A stretch of 64,000 bases of DNA from Candidatus Desulfosporosinus nitrosoreducens (GCF_030954495.1 NZ_JAVHUW010000084.1:86035-150034); one strand, 5' to 3'. Shown: positions 1-8,997, counted from the stretch's first letter. The notes: generated by a model from the letters alone, not told the origin. Numbers and translations: made by a program.

Positions 1-254
1 TAAAACGCTTTTATGAAGAAACTTTAGGGCAAATGGAAGACTATGACAAAAAGAATCAGACAGATTATCTTGTCACTTTGAAATACTATTTAGATTACAA
101 CGCCAGTGTTCAAGAGGTTGCTAAAGAAACCTATGTTCATAGAAATACGATTAATTATAAAATAAAAAAGATCAAAGAAATTTTGCAATGCGATTTGGAT
201 TATCAAGACGGCTTGAAACTCCTATTGGCGTTCCATATCAAGGAATTATTGTAG
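1..254 (+). CDS. PucR-family regulator, C-terminal HTH (5' end outside window)
   Basis: The frame is open from the left edge, so the gene begins outside the window and the ATG at 33 is internal. The last ~80 residues match the PucR C-terminal helix-turn-helix: a leader helix with LVTLKYYLDYNASVQEVA, then VHRNTINYKIKKIKEIL and an LLLAF tail. PucR-type proteins usually activate purine, pyrimidine or amino-acid catabolic genes in response to a pathway metabolite. The gene points toward the pyrimidine-type cluster that starts at 569, so it is a likely regulator of that cluster; this is inference from position. The sensory N-terminal part cannot be seen. Confidence 0.85.
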   Translation, partial: KRFYEETLGQMEDYDKKNQTDYLVTLKYYLDYNASVQEVAKETYVHRNTINYKIKKIKEILQCDLDYQDGLKLLLAFHIKELL

Positions 255-304
255 AGTAAGGCGGCATATGTGCACGGGCACAAAATATTTTGTGCTGAAA
301 TCCG

Positions 305-332
305 TTGAATAGACTTTAAAAGCTGGTATGAT
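305..332 (+). promoter_or_regulatory. Putative sigma-A promoter of the pyrimidine-type operon
   Basis: TTGAAT (305-310) and TATGAT (327-332) are separated by 16 bp. Transcription would start near 339-340, just before the large hairpin at 357-394, so the RNA would carry a leader of about 230 nt ahead of the first gene. Assigned by sequence only. Confidence 0.5.
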
Positions 333-339
333 ATGAATT

Positions 340-568
340 AATCAATGATCGCTGAGGGCAAAGGGGCCTGTTCGCAAGAGCAGGTCCCTTTGCCTGTTCC
401 AGACGAAAGCGGTTAACAATGGTCCTTTGGAGGTGTTCACCAGGTACGCAGCCTAAACGATTAATTGCTCTGTGTCTACCTGATGCGCAAGATGGTGTAA
501 GAGGTCACCGGCGCAGAGATGAGTGGGTTAAAGGGATTATTTTATTTAATAATTGGAGTGAAATCAGC
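340..568 (+). promoter_or_regulatory. Structured 5' leader, candidate riboswitch or attenuator
   Basis: The region holds no convincing gene but folds strongly. Hairpin 1 (357-394) has 17 pairs, including G366-T385 and T371-G380 wobbles, closed by a GCAA tetraloop (374-377). Hairpin 2 pairs 441-446 with 477-482 and 447-451 with 470-474, with a 2-nt bulge. A further GGTG/CACC pairing is possible at 494-497/506-509. None is followed by a U-tract, so a plain terminator is unlikely. The leader ends at the Shine-Dalgarno GGAGTG (about 554-559) of the aminotransferase. I could not match it to the riboswitch classes I know (TPP, purine, c-di-GMP, glycine, guanidine, ZTP, lysine, cobalamin). Confidence 0.45.
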
Positions 569-1909
569 ATGGAATTTGAACTGACCACAGTTAAAGAAAT
601 TAGTGAAACGTCAAGAAAGTACAATTTGCACTCCTGGAGTGCGCAAGGGCAGTTAAAGCCTAAGGTTATGATCGGGGGAGAAGGTGTTTATTTTTGGGAT
701 GGGGAAGGAAAGCGCTATTATGATATGTCTTCTCAGCTGGTAAATCTGAATATTGGACATGGCAATAAAAAGGTTATTAAAGCCATACAAGATCAAGCGG
801 AACGTTTAGCTTATTCCTCGCCGTCTTTTGCCATCGATGTCAGGTCCCAGTTAGCCAAAATGGTGGTTGAATTAGCGCCGGATAATATGGGAAAAGTATT
901 CTTTACCCTCGGCGGGGCGGATGCTAATGAAAATGCTCTTAAAATTGCCAAAATGGTTACCGGTCGCTATAAAATCTTTTCCCGATACCGTTCTTATCAC
1001 GGATCTACTTATGGCGCGGCTAATTTAACCGGGGAACCGAGGCGTTATACCTGCGAGCCGGGCATTCCAGGGTTTATTAAATTCTTTGATCCTTATGTCT
1101 ATCGTGCTCCTTTGCCTTTTCCCAGCGAAGAAGCGGCTTGCAGCTATTATTTAGGCCAACTGAGAGAGCAGATTATTTATGAAGGACGGGACGCTGTCGC
1201 TGCGATTTTTTTAGAAACCATTACTGGCAGCAATGGTGTGATTATCCCGCCGCGGGGATATTTAAAAGGTATTCGTGATCTTTGCAATGAGTTTGGGATA
1301 TTAATGGTCTGTGATGAAGTAATGACCGGTTGGGGACGAACCGGGGAGTGGTTTGCAGTCAGTAACTTCGCTGTAAAACCGGATATTATAACCTTTGCCA
1401 AAGGGATTACCTGTGGTTATGCGCCTTTGGGGGGCGTTCTGGTAAGCAAAGCCATTGCCGCTTATTTTGACGAACACTTTCTTAGCTGTGGTTTGACTTA
1501 TTCTGCCCATCCTTTAGGCTGCGCTGCAGGTATTGCCACTATTGAATATTACAAAGAAAAAGGACTGATTGGGCAAGCTAAAGAAAGAGGGATTACTTTA
1601 GGAAAACTTCTGGAAACCCTCAAAGAGAAACATGATTGTGTCGGTGACGTGCGTTATATCGGGTTATTCTCAGCTATTGAATTGGTTAAAAATAAAGTGA
1701 CCAAACAACCTTTCGTTGAATATGGCCTGGACCCCGACAAAACGATGAAAAAAGTTATCGGCATGTTAGATGCCAAAGGCTTTTATACCTATTCTCATGA
1801 AAATTCTTTGCTGGTGGCACCACCTCTGATAATTACGGATCAGGAATTAGAAGATGCTTTGTCGATTATGGACGATGTACTCAACGACGTTGATAAAATG
1901 CTCGACTAG
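569..1909 (+). CDS. Class III aminotransferase (omega-amino acid, beta-alanine or taurine type)
   Basis: PLP-dependent fold-type I aminotransferase of 446 residues, the usual family size. The PLP lysine is Lys278 in TFAKGITCGYAPLGG; the FLETITGSNGVIIPP and CDEVMTGWGRTG segments carry the cofactor-contacting Glu and Asp. It resembles omega-amino acid enzymes (beta-alanine, taurine, 4-aminobutyrate). With dihydropyrimidinase and a DPD-like protein downstream, the best guess is beta-alanine to malonate semialdehyde; taurine to sulfoacetaldehyde is the alternative, because the two substrates are close analogues. The start at 569 follows GGAGTG; the frame stays open back to 419 but that stretch is the folded leader. 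The next gene starts 8 bp after the stop. Confidence 0.85.
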   Translation: MEFELTTVKEISETSRKYNLHSWSAQGQLKPKVMIGGEGVYFWDGEGKRYYDMSSQLVNLNIGHGNKKVIKAIQDQAERLAYSSPSFAIDVRSQLAKMVVELAPDNMGKVFFTLGGADANENALKIAKMVTGRYKIFSRYRSYHGSTYGAANLTGEPRRYTCEPGIPGFIKFFDPYVYRAPLPFPSEEAACSYYLGQLREQIIYEGRDAVAAIFLETITGSNGVIIPPRGYLKGIRDLCNEFGILMVCDEVMTGWGRTGEWFAVSNFAVKPDIITFAKGITCGYAPLGGVLVSKAIAAYFDEHFLSCGLTYSAHPLGCAAGIATIEYYKEKGLIGQAKERGITLGKLLETLKEKHDCVGDVRYIGLFSAIELVKNKVTKQPFVEYGLDPDKTMKKVIGMLDAKGFYTYSHENSLLVAPPLIITDQELEDALSIMDDVLNDVDKMLD

Positions 1910-1917
1910 GAGGAGTT

Positions 1918-3042
1918 ATGACAAACAGGTATTATATGCCAACCAAAGTCTTTATGGGTGATGAGTGCATCCTTGAGAACAGTGAGGTATTTAAAGCGCT
2001 GGGAAAGAAGGCACTGATCGTGACCGGTGCTCAATCGGCCAAAAGAAATGGTTCGGAAAAGGATGTCAAAAACGCTTTGGATTCCGTAGGTATCCAATAT
2101 CAGGTCTTTGACAAAGTGATGAGTAATCCGACGATTTCTTGCGTCTATGAAGGTGCCTCCGCGGCCCGGGAAAACGGTGCGGATTTTATAATTGCCATTG
2201 GCGGAGGCTCACCGCTGGATGCCGCGAAGGCCATTGCCTTGTTGGCCGCCCAAACTATTGAAGAGGGGAACCTCTTCTCCGGAAATTATCAGGATAAAGT
2301 ATTGCCCATGGCTTTTGTGCCCACGACGGCCGGAACAGGCTCGGAAGTGACACAGTATTCGATTTTAACCAACGATAAAGCTCAGACTAAAACAAGTATT
2401 GCCTCGGATTTAATATTTCCGACGATTGCTTTCTTGGATGCCAGGTATACCGAGTATCTGGGGGTTGCTACCACCATTAATACAGCCATTGACGCTTTGT
2501 CTCACGTTGTTGAAGGTATGCTGTCTGTGAAAGCTTCGCTGATTTCCGATGCTTTAGCTGCAGCCGGCATTCAGAGGATTATGGCTTGTGTCCCCATCCT
2601 GTTGCAGGCAGTTCGGAGCGGGAGAGAAAGAGTTTTCGATCTCCAGCACAGGCAAGAATTGCTGCAAGCTTCTTTTATGGCCGGAATAGTCATTGCTCAA
2701 ACCGGGACGACGGCTGTTCACGCTATGGGCTATTCTCTGACTTACTTTCAGGGTATTGACCATGGCCGGGCCAACGGGCTGCTTTTAGGGGAATACCTGA
2801 AACTTGTGGAGAAAGTGCGACCGGATTTGGCCGCTAAGATTCTGAATGCGATGAATTTCTCCCAGGCGGAACAGTTTCTGGAGCTTATGAATAAGCTCCT
2901 AGGCCCCAAAGAAGACATCAGCAGGAATGATCTTGAGCAATACAGCAAAATGGCCGTCCAAACTAAAAACATTGCTAATTGTGTGGTGAAACCTTCAGAA
3001 GATGATATCAGAACAATGTTTATACAGGCCTTTAGACAATGA
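1918..3042 (+). CDS. Iron-containing alcohol dehydrogenase (group III)
   Basis: A 374-residue NAD(P)-dependent dehydrogenase. Visible features are the nucleotide-binding GGGSPLDAAKA loop, the TTAGTGSEVT segment, and metal ligands in DALSHVVEG and further on in AVHAMGY and DHGRANG. It follows the aminotransferase by 8 bp, behind GGAGG. The aminotransferase would release a semialdehyde, and an Fe-ADH is a natural partner to reduce it: malonate semialdehyde to 3-hydroxypropionate in uracil degradation, or sulfoacetaldehyde to isethionate if the substrate were taurine. No isethionate lyase gene is present here, which favours the first reading. Fold assignment is firm; the substrate is inferred from context. 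Confidence 0.85.
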   Translation: MTNRYYMPTKVFMGDECILENSEVFKALGKKALIVTGAQSAKRNGSEKDVKNALDSVGIQYQVFDKVMSNPTISCVYEGASAARENGADFIIAIGGGSPLDAAKAIALLAAQTIEEGNLFSGNYQDKVLPMAFVPTTAGTGSEVTQYSILTNDKAQTKTSIASDLIFPTIAFLDARYTEYLGVATTINTAIDALSHVVEGMLSVKASLISDALAAAGIQRIMACVPILLQAVRSGRERVFDLQHRQELLQASFMAGIVIAQTGTTAVHAMGYSLTYFQGIDHGRANGLLLGEYLKLVEKVRPDLAAKILNAMNFSQAEQFLELMNKLLGPKEDISRNDLEQYSKMAVQTKNIANCVVKPSEDDIRTMFIQAFRQ

Positions 3043-3067
3043 TTAAATACCTGCGGGAGGGAGCATG

Positions 3068-4381
3068 ATGGAAGCTATAGAAATGGCAGTCAACAAATTG
3101 GCGGAAGATTTCAAGCCTGCCGTTGTGGATTTTTGTCAAAGACTTATTCGAATCCCCGCTCTTTCTGGGGATGAAAAAGGGGTAGCTGATCTTTATTTAA
3201 CGGAAATGGAAAAACTGGGTTATGACCGTTGTTTTCGTGACCGTTGGGGGAATGTTATAGGGATCATCGAAGGAACTGAGCCGGGACCGGCTATCATGTA
3301 CAATGCCCATTTAGATCACGTTGATACCGGTGATTACAGTGAATGGAACGGATACGATCCCTATGGAGCCGCTATTGATTTTGCTGAAATGGAAAACCAG
3401 GACAGAGACGGCTTTGAACGTGTTGAAGTTATACATGGCCGGGCAGCGGCAGATGTAAAAGCAGGCGGAGCTTGTCAGATCTACTCGGGAAAAATCCTTC
3501 TTGAACTCAGAAAAATAGGGTATCCGCTCAAGGGGCGTTATATTTTCACGGGGGTGGTGCTGGAAGAGCCGGCCGAACAACTGGGAATGATTAAACTGCT
3601 TGAAGATACCTTTCCGGCAGAAAAAATCTCTTACGATGGCGTTGTATCTTGTGAAGCGACCTCTTTGAAACTGTACCTGGGGCATCGGGGCAGAGTTGAA
3701 CTAAAAGTTACGATTTCCGGCCTGACGTCCCATGGAAGCGCACCTTGGCTGGGAATCAATGCGGTCAATAAAGCAACGAAATTTATTGACAAGGTTGAAG
3801 AATATATGGGGGCAGCGCGTAAAAGGGATGAACAGCTTGGCAACTCCAGTGTTGCCTTGACGATTATTAACTGTACTCCGGGGGCAATGTGTATTGTTCC
3901 GGACAGATGCCAGATCACTTATGATCGCAGGTTTGTGCCCGGTGAAACCTACGACGGGTGTGTGGCGGAAATTCAGACGATTATAGATGAACTGGCAGCG
4001 GAAGACCCTGATTTTAAGGCCAGTGTGGAGATCGCCGCGGTCCCTCGAACGACCTATACCGGCCTGACGGTTACCGTTCCTAATGTGAAAGAGGCCTGGA
4101 AAATCAGCCCGGAACATCCCTTTACGAAAGCGGCCGCGGCAGGTTTGCGGGCTATAGGGCAACCTGTAAAATACGGATACTGGGATTTTGGTACTGACCT
4201 TTCAGTGATTTGCGGCCGGGAAAAAAAGCCGGCAGTCGGTTATTCCCCCATGCAGGAATTCTATTGCCACAGGCCGATTGATAAAGTCAGGATTGACTAC
4301 ATGATTAAGGCCTTAGCGGGAAACGTGGCAATTTTCCGGGAGCTGACGGAGCTTGAGAAAAAAGATTTCGCCTTGTCTTAA
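3068..4381 (+). CDS. M20-family amidohydrolase/peptidase, YgeY-like (copy 1)
   Basis: Zinc-dependent M20/M25/M40 hydrolase of 437 residues. Metal-ligand motifs are in order: NAHLDHVDTGD, HGRAAADVKAGG, the catalytic EE in VVLEEPAEQ, then the dimerisation domain beginning HRGRVELKV, and a late His in FYCHRPID. ATG codons occur at 3065 and 3068; GGGAGGG ends at 3061, so 3068 has the better spacing. YgeY-like proteins sit in purine/hydantoin gene clusters. Next to dihydropyrimidinase, the plausible reaction is hydrolysis of an N-carbamoyl amino acid (N-carbamoyl-beta-alanine to beta-alanine, CO2 and ammonia). A paralogue follows directly at 4505. The substrate is inferred. Confidence 0.8.
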   Translation: MEAIEMAVNKLAEDFKPAVVDFCQRLIRIPALSGDEKGVADLYLTEMEKLGYDRCFRDRWGNVIGIIEGTEPGPAIMYNAHLDHVDTGDYSEWNGYDPYGAAIDFAEMENQDRDGFERVEVIHGRAAADVKAGGACQIYSGKILLELRKIGYPLKGRYIFTGVVLEEPAEQLGMIKLLEDTFPAEKISYDGVVSCEATSLKLYLGHRGRVELKVTISGLTSHGSAPWLGINAVNKATKFIDKVEEYMGAARKRDEQLGNSSVALTIINCTPGAMCIVPDRCQITYDRRFVPGETYDGCVAEIQTIIDELAAEDPDFKASVEIAAVPRTTYTGLTVTVPNVKEAWKISPEHPFTKAAAAGLRAIGQPVKYGYWDFGTDLSVICGREKKPAVGYSPMQEFYCHRPIDKVRIDYMIKALAGNVAIFRELTELEKKDFALS

Positions 4382-4504
4382 AGTTGATTTGAAAAGGTCT
4401 CTTAGTTGATTGTTGCCCAATTCTGAGAGCGGAAATGAATTTTCTTGGCTTTCAAATATCAAGCGGGGCGCCGCGAATTTACCGGGAAAGGTTGTGAAGG
4501 TCTG

Positions 4505-5833
4505 ATGTTCGGTCTGAATGAAACAATGATTACAGCTATACGGGAAATCACAGAGGAGCTCTACCCGGAGATGGTAGCTTTTGGACAGAAGCTGGTGCAA
4601 ACCCCCAGTATCAGCGGAAGCGAAAAAATGTTGGCCGATCTGGATTTGGCAGAAATGCGAAAACTGGGTTATGACGACGTGTTTCGCGATTCCCACGGCA
4701 ATATTGTGGGGCTTGTCAGAGGCACGGAGCCCGGTCCAACGATCATGTATAACTCCCACATGGACCATGTGAGTCCCGGCGATGTCGCCAATTGGCAGGG
4801 ATACGATCCTTACGGGGGACAAATTGATGTTTGCCGGGTGGATACTCAAGATAAACAACCGGATGAAGCGGAGTGCATCCATGGCCGGGGAGCTTCGGAT
4901 GTCAAATGCGGCGAAGCCGTACAAATTTATACGGGGGGGCTTTTGCTTAGGCTGCGGGAAAAGGGTTTTCCGATCAAAGGCACGTTTATGTTTGCCGGTG
5001 TTGTTCAGGAAGAACCGGCGGAAATGGTCGGCATGCTGCATTTAGTGGATAAAACCTTACCTGAAAAAGGGCTGACTTATGATGCCATGGTGTCTTCGGA
5101 AGCAACCTCTTTAAAGATCTACTGCGGCCACAGAGGCCGGGTGGAGATGCTGATTACCGTATACGGCAGAACGTCCCATGGAAGTGCGCCTTGGCTAGGA
5201 ATCAACGCCATTTATAAAGCTATTCCCTTAATTACGAGAATTAAAGACGAGTTATACCCGTCGCTTCCCACTGATCCAGATTTAGGACAGGCGTCAGTAT
5301 CTTTGAACATTATTGAGTGCTCGCCCGGAGCCCTATCCATTGTTCCGGATAAATGCCTGCTTTCCCTTGATCGCCGTACCCTGCCCGGGGAGACTGCAGC
5401 CTCAGCGATAGCTCAAATCCAGGCGATTATCGATGACCTGGCAGCCCAAGATCCCGAATTTAAAGCCGATGTTGTCGTTAAGAGTGCAGTCGAGACATCT
5501 TATACCGGCGTAACCTATGAAGTGGCCAAGGATATGAGCCCTTGGAAAATCAGCAAAGAGCATGGCTTTGTGAAAGCGGCGGCGGAAGCTCTGGAAGCGG
5601 TAGGGCAGACGGTTAATTACGGGTATTGGGATTTTGGGACGGACGCCAGCAAAACCTGCGGGATCGACAGGAAACCTACTATCGGGTATTCTCCCATGCA
5701 AGAGCAATATGCCCATACCCCTTATGACAAGTGCCGGAATGACTTCATGAAAACAGCTTTAGTGGGCAATACGGCGATTTATCTTAACACATCGCTGCAA
5801 GGACCGGAGGCATTTGCCAAAGTCGAGTGGTAA
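4505..5833 (+). CDS. M20-family amidohydrolase/peptidase, YgeY-like (copy 2)
   Basis: A 442-residue paralogue of the preceding gene, collinear over its whole length. It has NSHMDHVSPGD, HGRGASDVKCGE, VVQEEPAEM, HRGRVEMLI and a late His in QYAHTPYDK, so all metal and catalytic positions are kept. Differences cluster in the dimerisation domain and around residues 90-115. The start at 4505 has only a weak upstream GAAGG; the frame is open to 4445, but that stretch has no ribosome-binding site and no family match. Two tandem copies suggest different N-carbamoyl substrates or a heteromer; the sequence does not decide between these. Confidence 0.8.
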   Translation: MFGLNETMITAIREITEELYPEMVAFGQKLVQTPSISGSEKMLADLDLAEMRKLGYDDVFRDSHGNIVGLVRGTEPGPTIMYNSHMDHVSPGDVANWQGYDPYGGQIDVCRVDTQDKQPDEAECIHGRGASDVKCGEAVQIYTGGLLLRLREKGFPIKGTFMFAGVVQEEPAEMVGMLHLVDKTLPEKGLTYDAMVSSEATSLKIYCGHRGRVEMLITVYGRTSHGSAPWLGINAIYKAIPLITRIKDELYPSLPTDPDLGQASVSLNIIECSPGALSIVPDKCLLSLDRRTLPGETAASAIAQIQAIIDDLAAQDPEFKADVVVKSAVETSYTGVTYEVAKDMSPWKISKEHGFVKAAAEALEAVGQTVNYGYWDFGTDASKTCGIDRKPTIGYSPMQEQYAHTPYDKCRNDFMKTALVGNTAIYLNTSLQGPEAFAKVEW

Positions 5834-5901
5834 GCCGGATGGCTGAGTGTGGAGCTCCGAGCCGCAATGTTGCCAGTTTTTTAGTAAGGAGGGTATAGGG
5901 A

Positions 5902-7266
5902 ATGGACTTAATTATTAAAAATGGTACAATCATTTCTCCCACGGAGACGTATCAAGCGGATATCGCTGTAGCGAAAGGCAAAATAGCGGCTATTGGCCGG
6001 GATTTTCCGGAGGAAAGAGCGACTGTGGTCGATGCGCGGGATAAACTGGTTTTGCCGGGAGCCCTTGATGTGCATACCCATTTGGCGATGCCTTTTGGCG
6101 GCACCGTTTCGGCGGATGGCTATATGTCGGGAACGAGAGCTGCTGCTTGTGGCGGGGTGACGACGGTTTTTGATTATCCGGTGCAGAGAAAAGGGATGTC
6201 CATACTCGGTTTAATTGAAGAGAAGAAAAGCATCTGTGAAGCTGAGGCTTGTGTCGACTATGCCTTTCATTGCTGTATCACAGATTTGAACGACGGCGGA
6301 ATATTAACAGAGATGGAACAGGCCGTGCAAGAAGGCATCACCAGCTTTAAATGCTTCTTTGTTTACAAAAAGGAAGGAATGATGGTGGATGACGCCACCT
6401 TTGCCAGGTTGCTTCTGCGGGCCAAAGATGTTGGTGCCGTCATCAATATTCATGCTGAAAACCCGGATTTAATTGACCTGAATATTGAACAATTTAAAAA
6501 AGAAGGAAAAATGTCTCCCTGGTATCATTATTTGAGCCGTCCTGAATATGTCGAAGCAGAGGGGGACAAGCGCGCCATCCACTGGGCTAAAAATTTTCAA
6601 TCTCCGCTCTATATTGTGCATATGGCGGATAAAGAAGGTCTGGAAGCGGCGATTGATGCCAAAAGAGAGGGGCATGAAATCTATGTGGAAACCTGCCCTC
6701 AATATCTGGAATTTACCAGCGAAGTTTACAAGCGGGAGGATGGCCGCAACTTTGTCTGTTCTCCTCCCATGAAAGGTCAGGAAAGCCAGGAGGCTTTATG
6801 GAAGGCCATCAAGAGCGGCGGAATTGACACAATTGCCACAGATCATTGTCCGTTTCAAAGTTATGAAAAGGATTGGGGAAAGGATGATTTCACTAAAATC
6901 CCCAATGGCTGTGCCGGGATAGAAACTATGTATCCCTATATGCTGGCGGCAGCCAATGAAGGCAAACTTTCTTTTAATAAAGTGGTAGAGTTATGTTCGG
7001 CTAATCCAGCCAGAATCTTCGGCTGTACGAAAAAAGGCTCCCTTACTGTCGGGAAGGATGCCGACATTGTCATCTATGATCCGCAAAAAGATTTTAAAAT
7101 TACAGTGGCTGCTATGCATTCCGACTATGATCATACTATTTGGGAAGGCAAAGAGCTGCACGGTTATCCTGTGATGACATTTTTAAGAGGCCAATTGGTT
7201 TACCAAGACGGGAAATTCGTGGGTAAACCAGGCTGGGGCAAGTTTATTAAGCGAGCCGGAAGATGA
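5902..7266 (+). CDS. hydA: Dihydropyrimidinase / D-hydantoinase
   Basis: Cyclic amidohydrolase of 454 residues that opens the ring of dihydrouracil, dihydrothymine or hydantoins. The binuclear metal site is complete: His58 and His60 in DVHTHL, the carboxylated lysine Lys150 in TSFKCFF, His184 in NIHAEN, His240 in YIVHMAD and Asp314 in ATDHCPF. Start ATG at 5902 follows AAGGAGGG. The gene lies between the M20 hydrolases and the DPD-like gene in the same orientation, which places it as the second step of reductive pyrimidine breakdown. An equally possible use is as an aryl-hydantoinase, as in the E. coli ygeWXY-hyuA cluster. Confidence 0.88.
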   Translation: MDLIIKNGTIISPTETYQADIAVAKGKIAAIGRDFPEERATVVDARDKLVLPGALDVHTHLAMPFGGTVSADGYMSGTRAAACGGVTTVFDYPVQRKGMSILGLIEEKKSICEAEACVDYAFHCCITDLNDGGILTEMEQAVQEGITSFKCFFVYKKEGMMVDDATFARLLLRAKDVGAVINIHAENPDLIDLNIEQFKKEGKMSPWYHYLSRPEYVEAEGDKRAIHWAKNFQSPLYIVHMADKEGLEAAIDAKREGHEIYVETCPQYLEFTSEVYKREDGRNFVCSPPMKGQESQEALWKAIKSGGIDTIATDHCPFQSYEKDWGKDDFTKIPNGCAGIETMYPYMLAAANEGKLSFNKVVELCSANPARIFGCTKKGSLTVGKDADIVIYDPQKDFKITVAAMHSDYDHTIWEGKELHGYPVMTFLRGQLVYQDGKFVGKPGWGKFIKRAGR

Positions 7267-7308
7267 TAACAGGATGGTTAGAGCATTAAAACGTGAGGAG
7301 GATGTCGC

Positions 7309-8820
7309 TTGCAGGCAAAAGCACTCAATGAATTTTCAGCCAAAAATGAATCGGACGGTTGTCTGCTTTGTTACACAGCCTCCTGTACAACAAGTTGTCC
7401 TCACGGACTAGATCCGGCTAAAGTCATACGCTCGCTGAGATTTGAAAATATCCGCGGTGCTGAAGAGTTAGTCGGAGAAAGCGTGGTTTGCCAGGATTGT
7501 GCGGAAAAAAGCTGTACTAAGGCCTGTATAAAGAGTAAGGTCGATCGTCCGGTCAGAATTCCGGAACTTATGCAATATGTCAGGAGCTGTAGAAAAGAAA
7601 AAGGCCTTCTCAAGGCGGCAAGGGTTGACTTAGGAATTAAGTTCTGTGGTGTGCCCTGTGAAAATCCATTTTTTCTATCTTCTTCGGTTGTTGCCAGTAA
7701 TTACGAAATGGTTGCCAGGGCTTTTCAACTGGGCTGGGCCGGAGCAGCCTTTAAAACCATTGGAACCTTTGTCCCTCAAGAAGTATCTCCAAGGTTTGCT
7801 ACTATCCGCAAGGAAGGCACCTCATTTATTGGTTTTAAAAATATTGAGCAGATATCCGATCACACTTTAGAAGAAAATCTAACGTATTTACACCGCCTTA
7901 AGCAGGAGTTTCCACACAAAGTCTTGATTGCTTCAATATTAGGCCAGAATGAAGACGAATGGACGTTTTTGGCGCGCCGGGTGACAGAAGCGGGGGTTGA
8001 TATTATTGAATGCAATTTTTCCTGTCCGCATATGACAGGGGAGGGATTAGGTTCGGATGTCGGGCAAAATCCCGAATTGGTTGCTCTTTATACCGAAGCA
8101 ACGAGAAAGGGAACTCACCTGCCCATATTGGCCAAAATGACACCGAATATAGGAAACATGGAGATTCCTGCCATGGCGGCTATGAAAAACGGCGCGACGG
8201 GGATCGCGGCTATTAACACGATTAAGAGCATTATGAATATCCATTTGGATGATTTCAGCTCGGAACCTCAGGTTGACGGCAAATCTTGTGTGGGAGGATA
8301 TTCCGGTAAAACGGTAAAACCCATTGCCCTGCGCTTTATCCATGATCTGAAAAAGCATCCTGACTTAAAGGATGTACCTATCAGCGGGATGGGAGGGATT
8401 GAGACCTGGCGTGATGCTGCTGAGTTTCTCACCTTAGGCTGTACCAATCTCCAGGTCACAACTTCGGTTATGCAGTATGGCTATCGGCTGATTGATGATT
8501 TAAAAGACGGGCTTTCGTCCTATCTGGGAGAAAAGGGATTTTCTTCAGTTCGGGAAATGGTGGGAGCGGCCTTGCCGAATTTAGTACCGGCGGATAGGCT
8601 AAACCGTCATTCTATTTCCTACCCCAAGTTTGAGCGCAAGCAATGTCTGGGATGCGGCAGATGTTATTTGTCTTGTTTAGACGGCGGGCATCAGGCTTTG
8701 GTGATGGATGAGGCAGCCGGTAAACCCATATTAGCACCCCAAAAGTGTGTGGGTTGTCAGTTGTGTATGGTTGTCTGTCCTGTGGGAGCAATTTCTTCCG
8801 GTAAACGTGTGGAGGTTTAA
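7309..8820 (+). CDS. preA: Dihydropyrimidine dehydrogenase (PreA-like) with N-terminal Fe-S domain
   Basis: A 503-residue flavoprotein. Residues 18-30 (C-x2-C-x4-C-x3-C) and 61-73 (C-x2-C-x4-C-x3-C) resemble the N-terminal Fe-S domain of DPD/PreT. Residues ~105-410 are a dihydroorotate dehydrogenase-like TIM barrel with the active-site loop NFSCPHMTGEG (Cys239). The C-terminus has two [4Fe-4S] ferredoxin motifs starting at Cys446 and Cys480. The NAD(P)H/FAD module of DPD is missing and no preT gene is in the window, so the electron donor is unknown. Translation starts at TTG 7309, seven bases after AGGAGG. It should reduce uracil/thymine to the dihydro form. Confidence 0.85.
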   Translation: MQAKALNEFSAKNESDGCLLCYTASCTTSCPHGLDPAKVIRSLRFENIRGAEELVGESVVCQDCAEKSCTKACIKSKVDRPVRIPELMQYVRSCRKEKGLLKAARVDLGIKFCGVPCENPFFLSSSVVASNYEMVARAFQLGWAGAAFKTIGTFVPQEVSPRFATIRKEGTSFIGFKNIEQISDHTLEENLTYLHRLKQEFPHKVLIASILGQNEDEWTFLARRVTEAGVDIIECNFSCPHMTGEGLGSDVGQNPELVALYTEATRKGTHLPILAKMTPNIGNMEIPAMAAMKNGATGIAAINTIKSIMNIHLDDFSSEPQVDGKSCVGGYSGKTVKPIALRFIHDLKKHPDLKDVPISGMGGIETWRDAAEFLTLGCTNLQVTTSVMQYGYRLIDDLKDGLSSYLGEKGFSSVREMVGAALPNLVPADRLNRHSISYPKFERKQCLGCGRCYLSCLDGGHQALVMDEAAGKPILAPQKCVGCQLCMVVCPVGAISSGKRVEV

Positions 8821-8997
8821 GGCTTAAGCGTTAGCCCATTGACAATAGACTGCAACGGCGCAGGGGATAAGATTTTATCGATTTGACGGATAAAATTTTA
8901 TACCCTTTTTTGATGGCCAGGTTTTGTATACGATTTGAACCCCTAAGGCTTCATTTCACCATAAAAATTGGCGCAAGCCATACAAGGAGGTCTATCT

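Noticed and set aside
419..568. N-terminal 50-residue extension of the aminotransferase
   Set aside because: The stretch is the folded leader; family homology and the GGAGTG site both point to ATG 569.
569..3042. Taurine degradation (Tpa plus sulfoacetaldehyde reductase) as the main reading
   Set aside because: The aminotransferase/Fe-ADH pair would fit, but no isethionate lyase, its activase, or sulfoacetaldehyde acetyltransferase is in the window, while all pyrimidine steps are. Kept only as an alternative.
4313..5041. 242-codon minus-strand frame
   Set aside because: Antisense of two well-supported M20 genes; no family match and no ribosome-binding site.
8839..8871. Promoter before the ABC transporter (TTGACA at 8839)
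   Set aside because: The -35 is perfect but the next -10-like GATAAG is 21 bp away, too far; not supported as a promoter.
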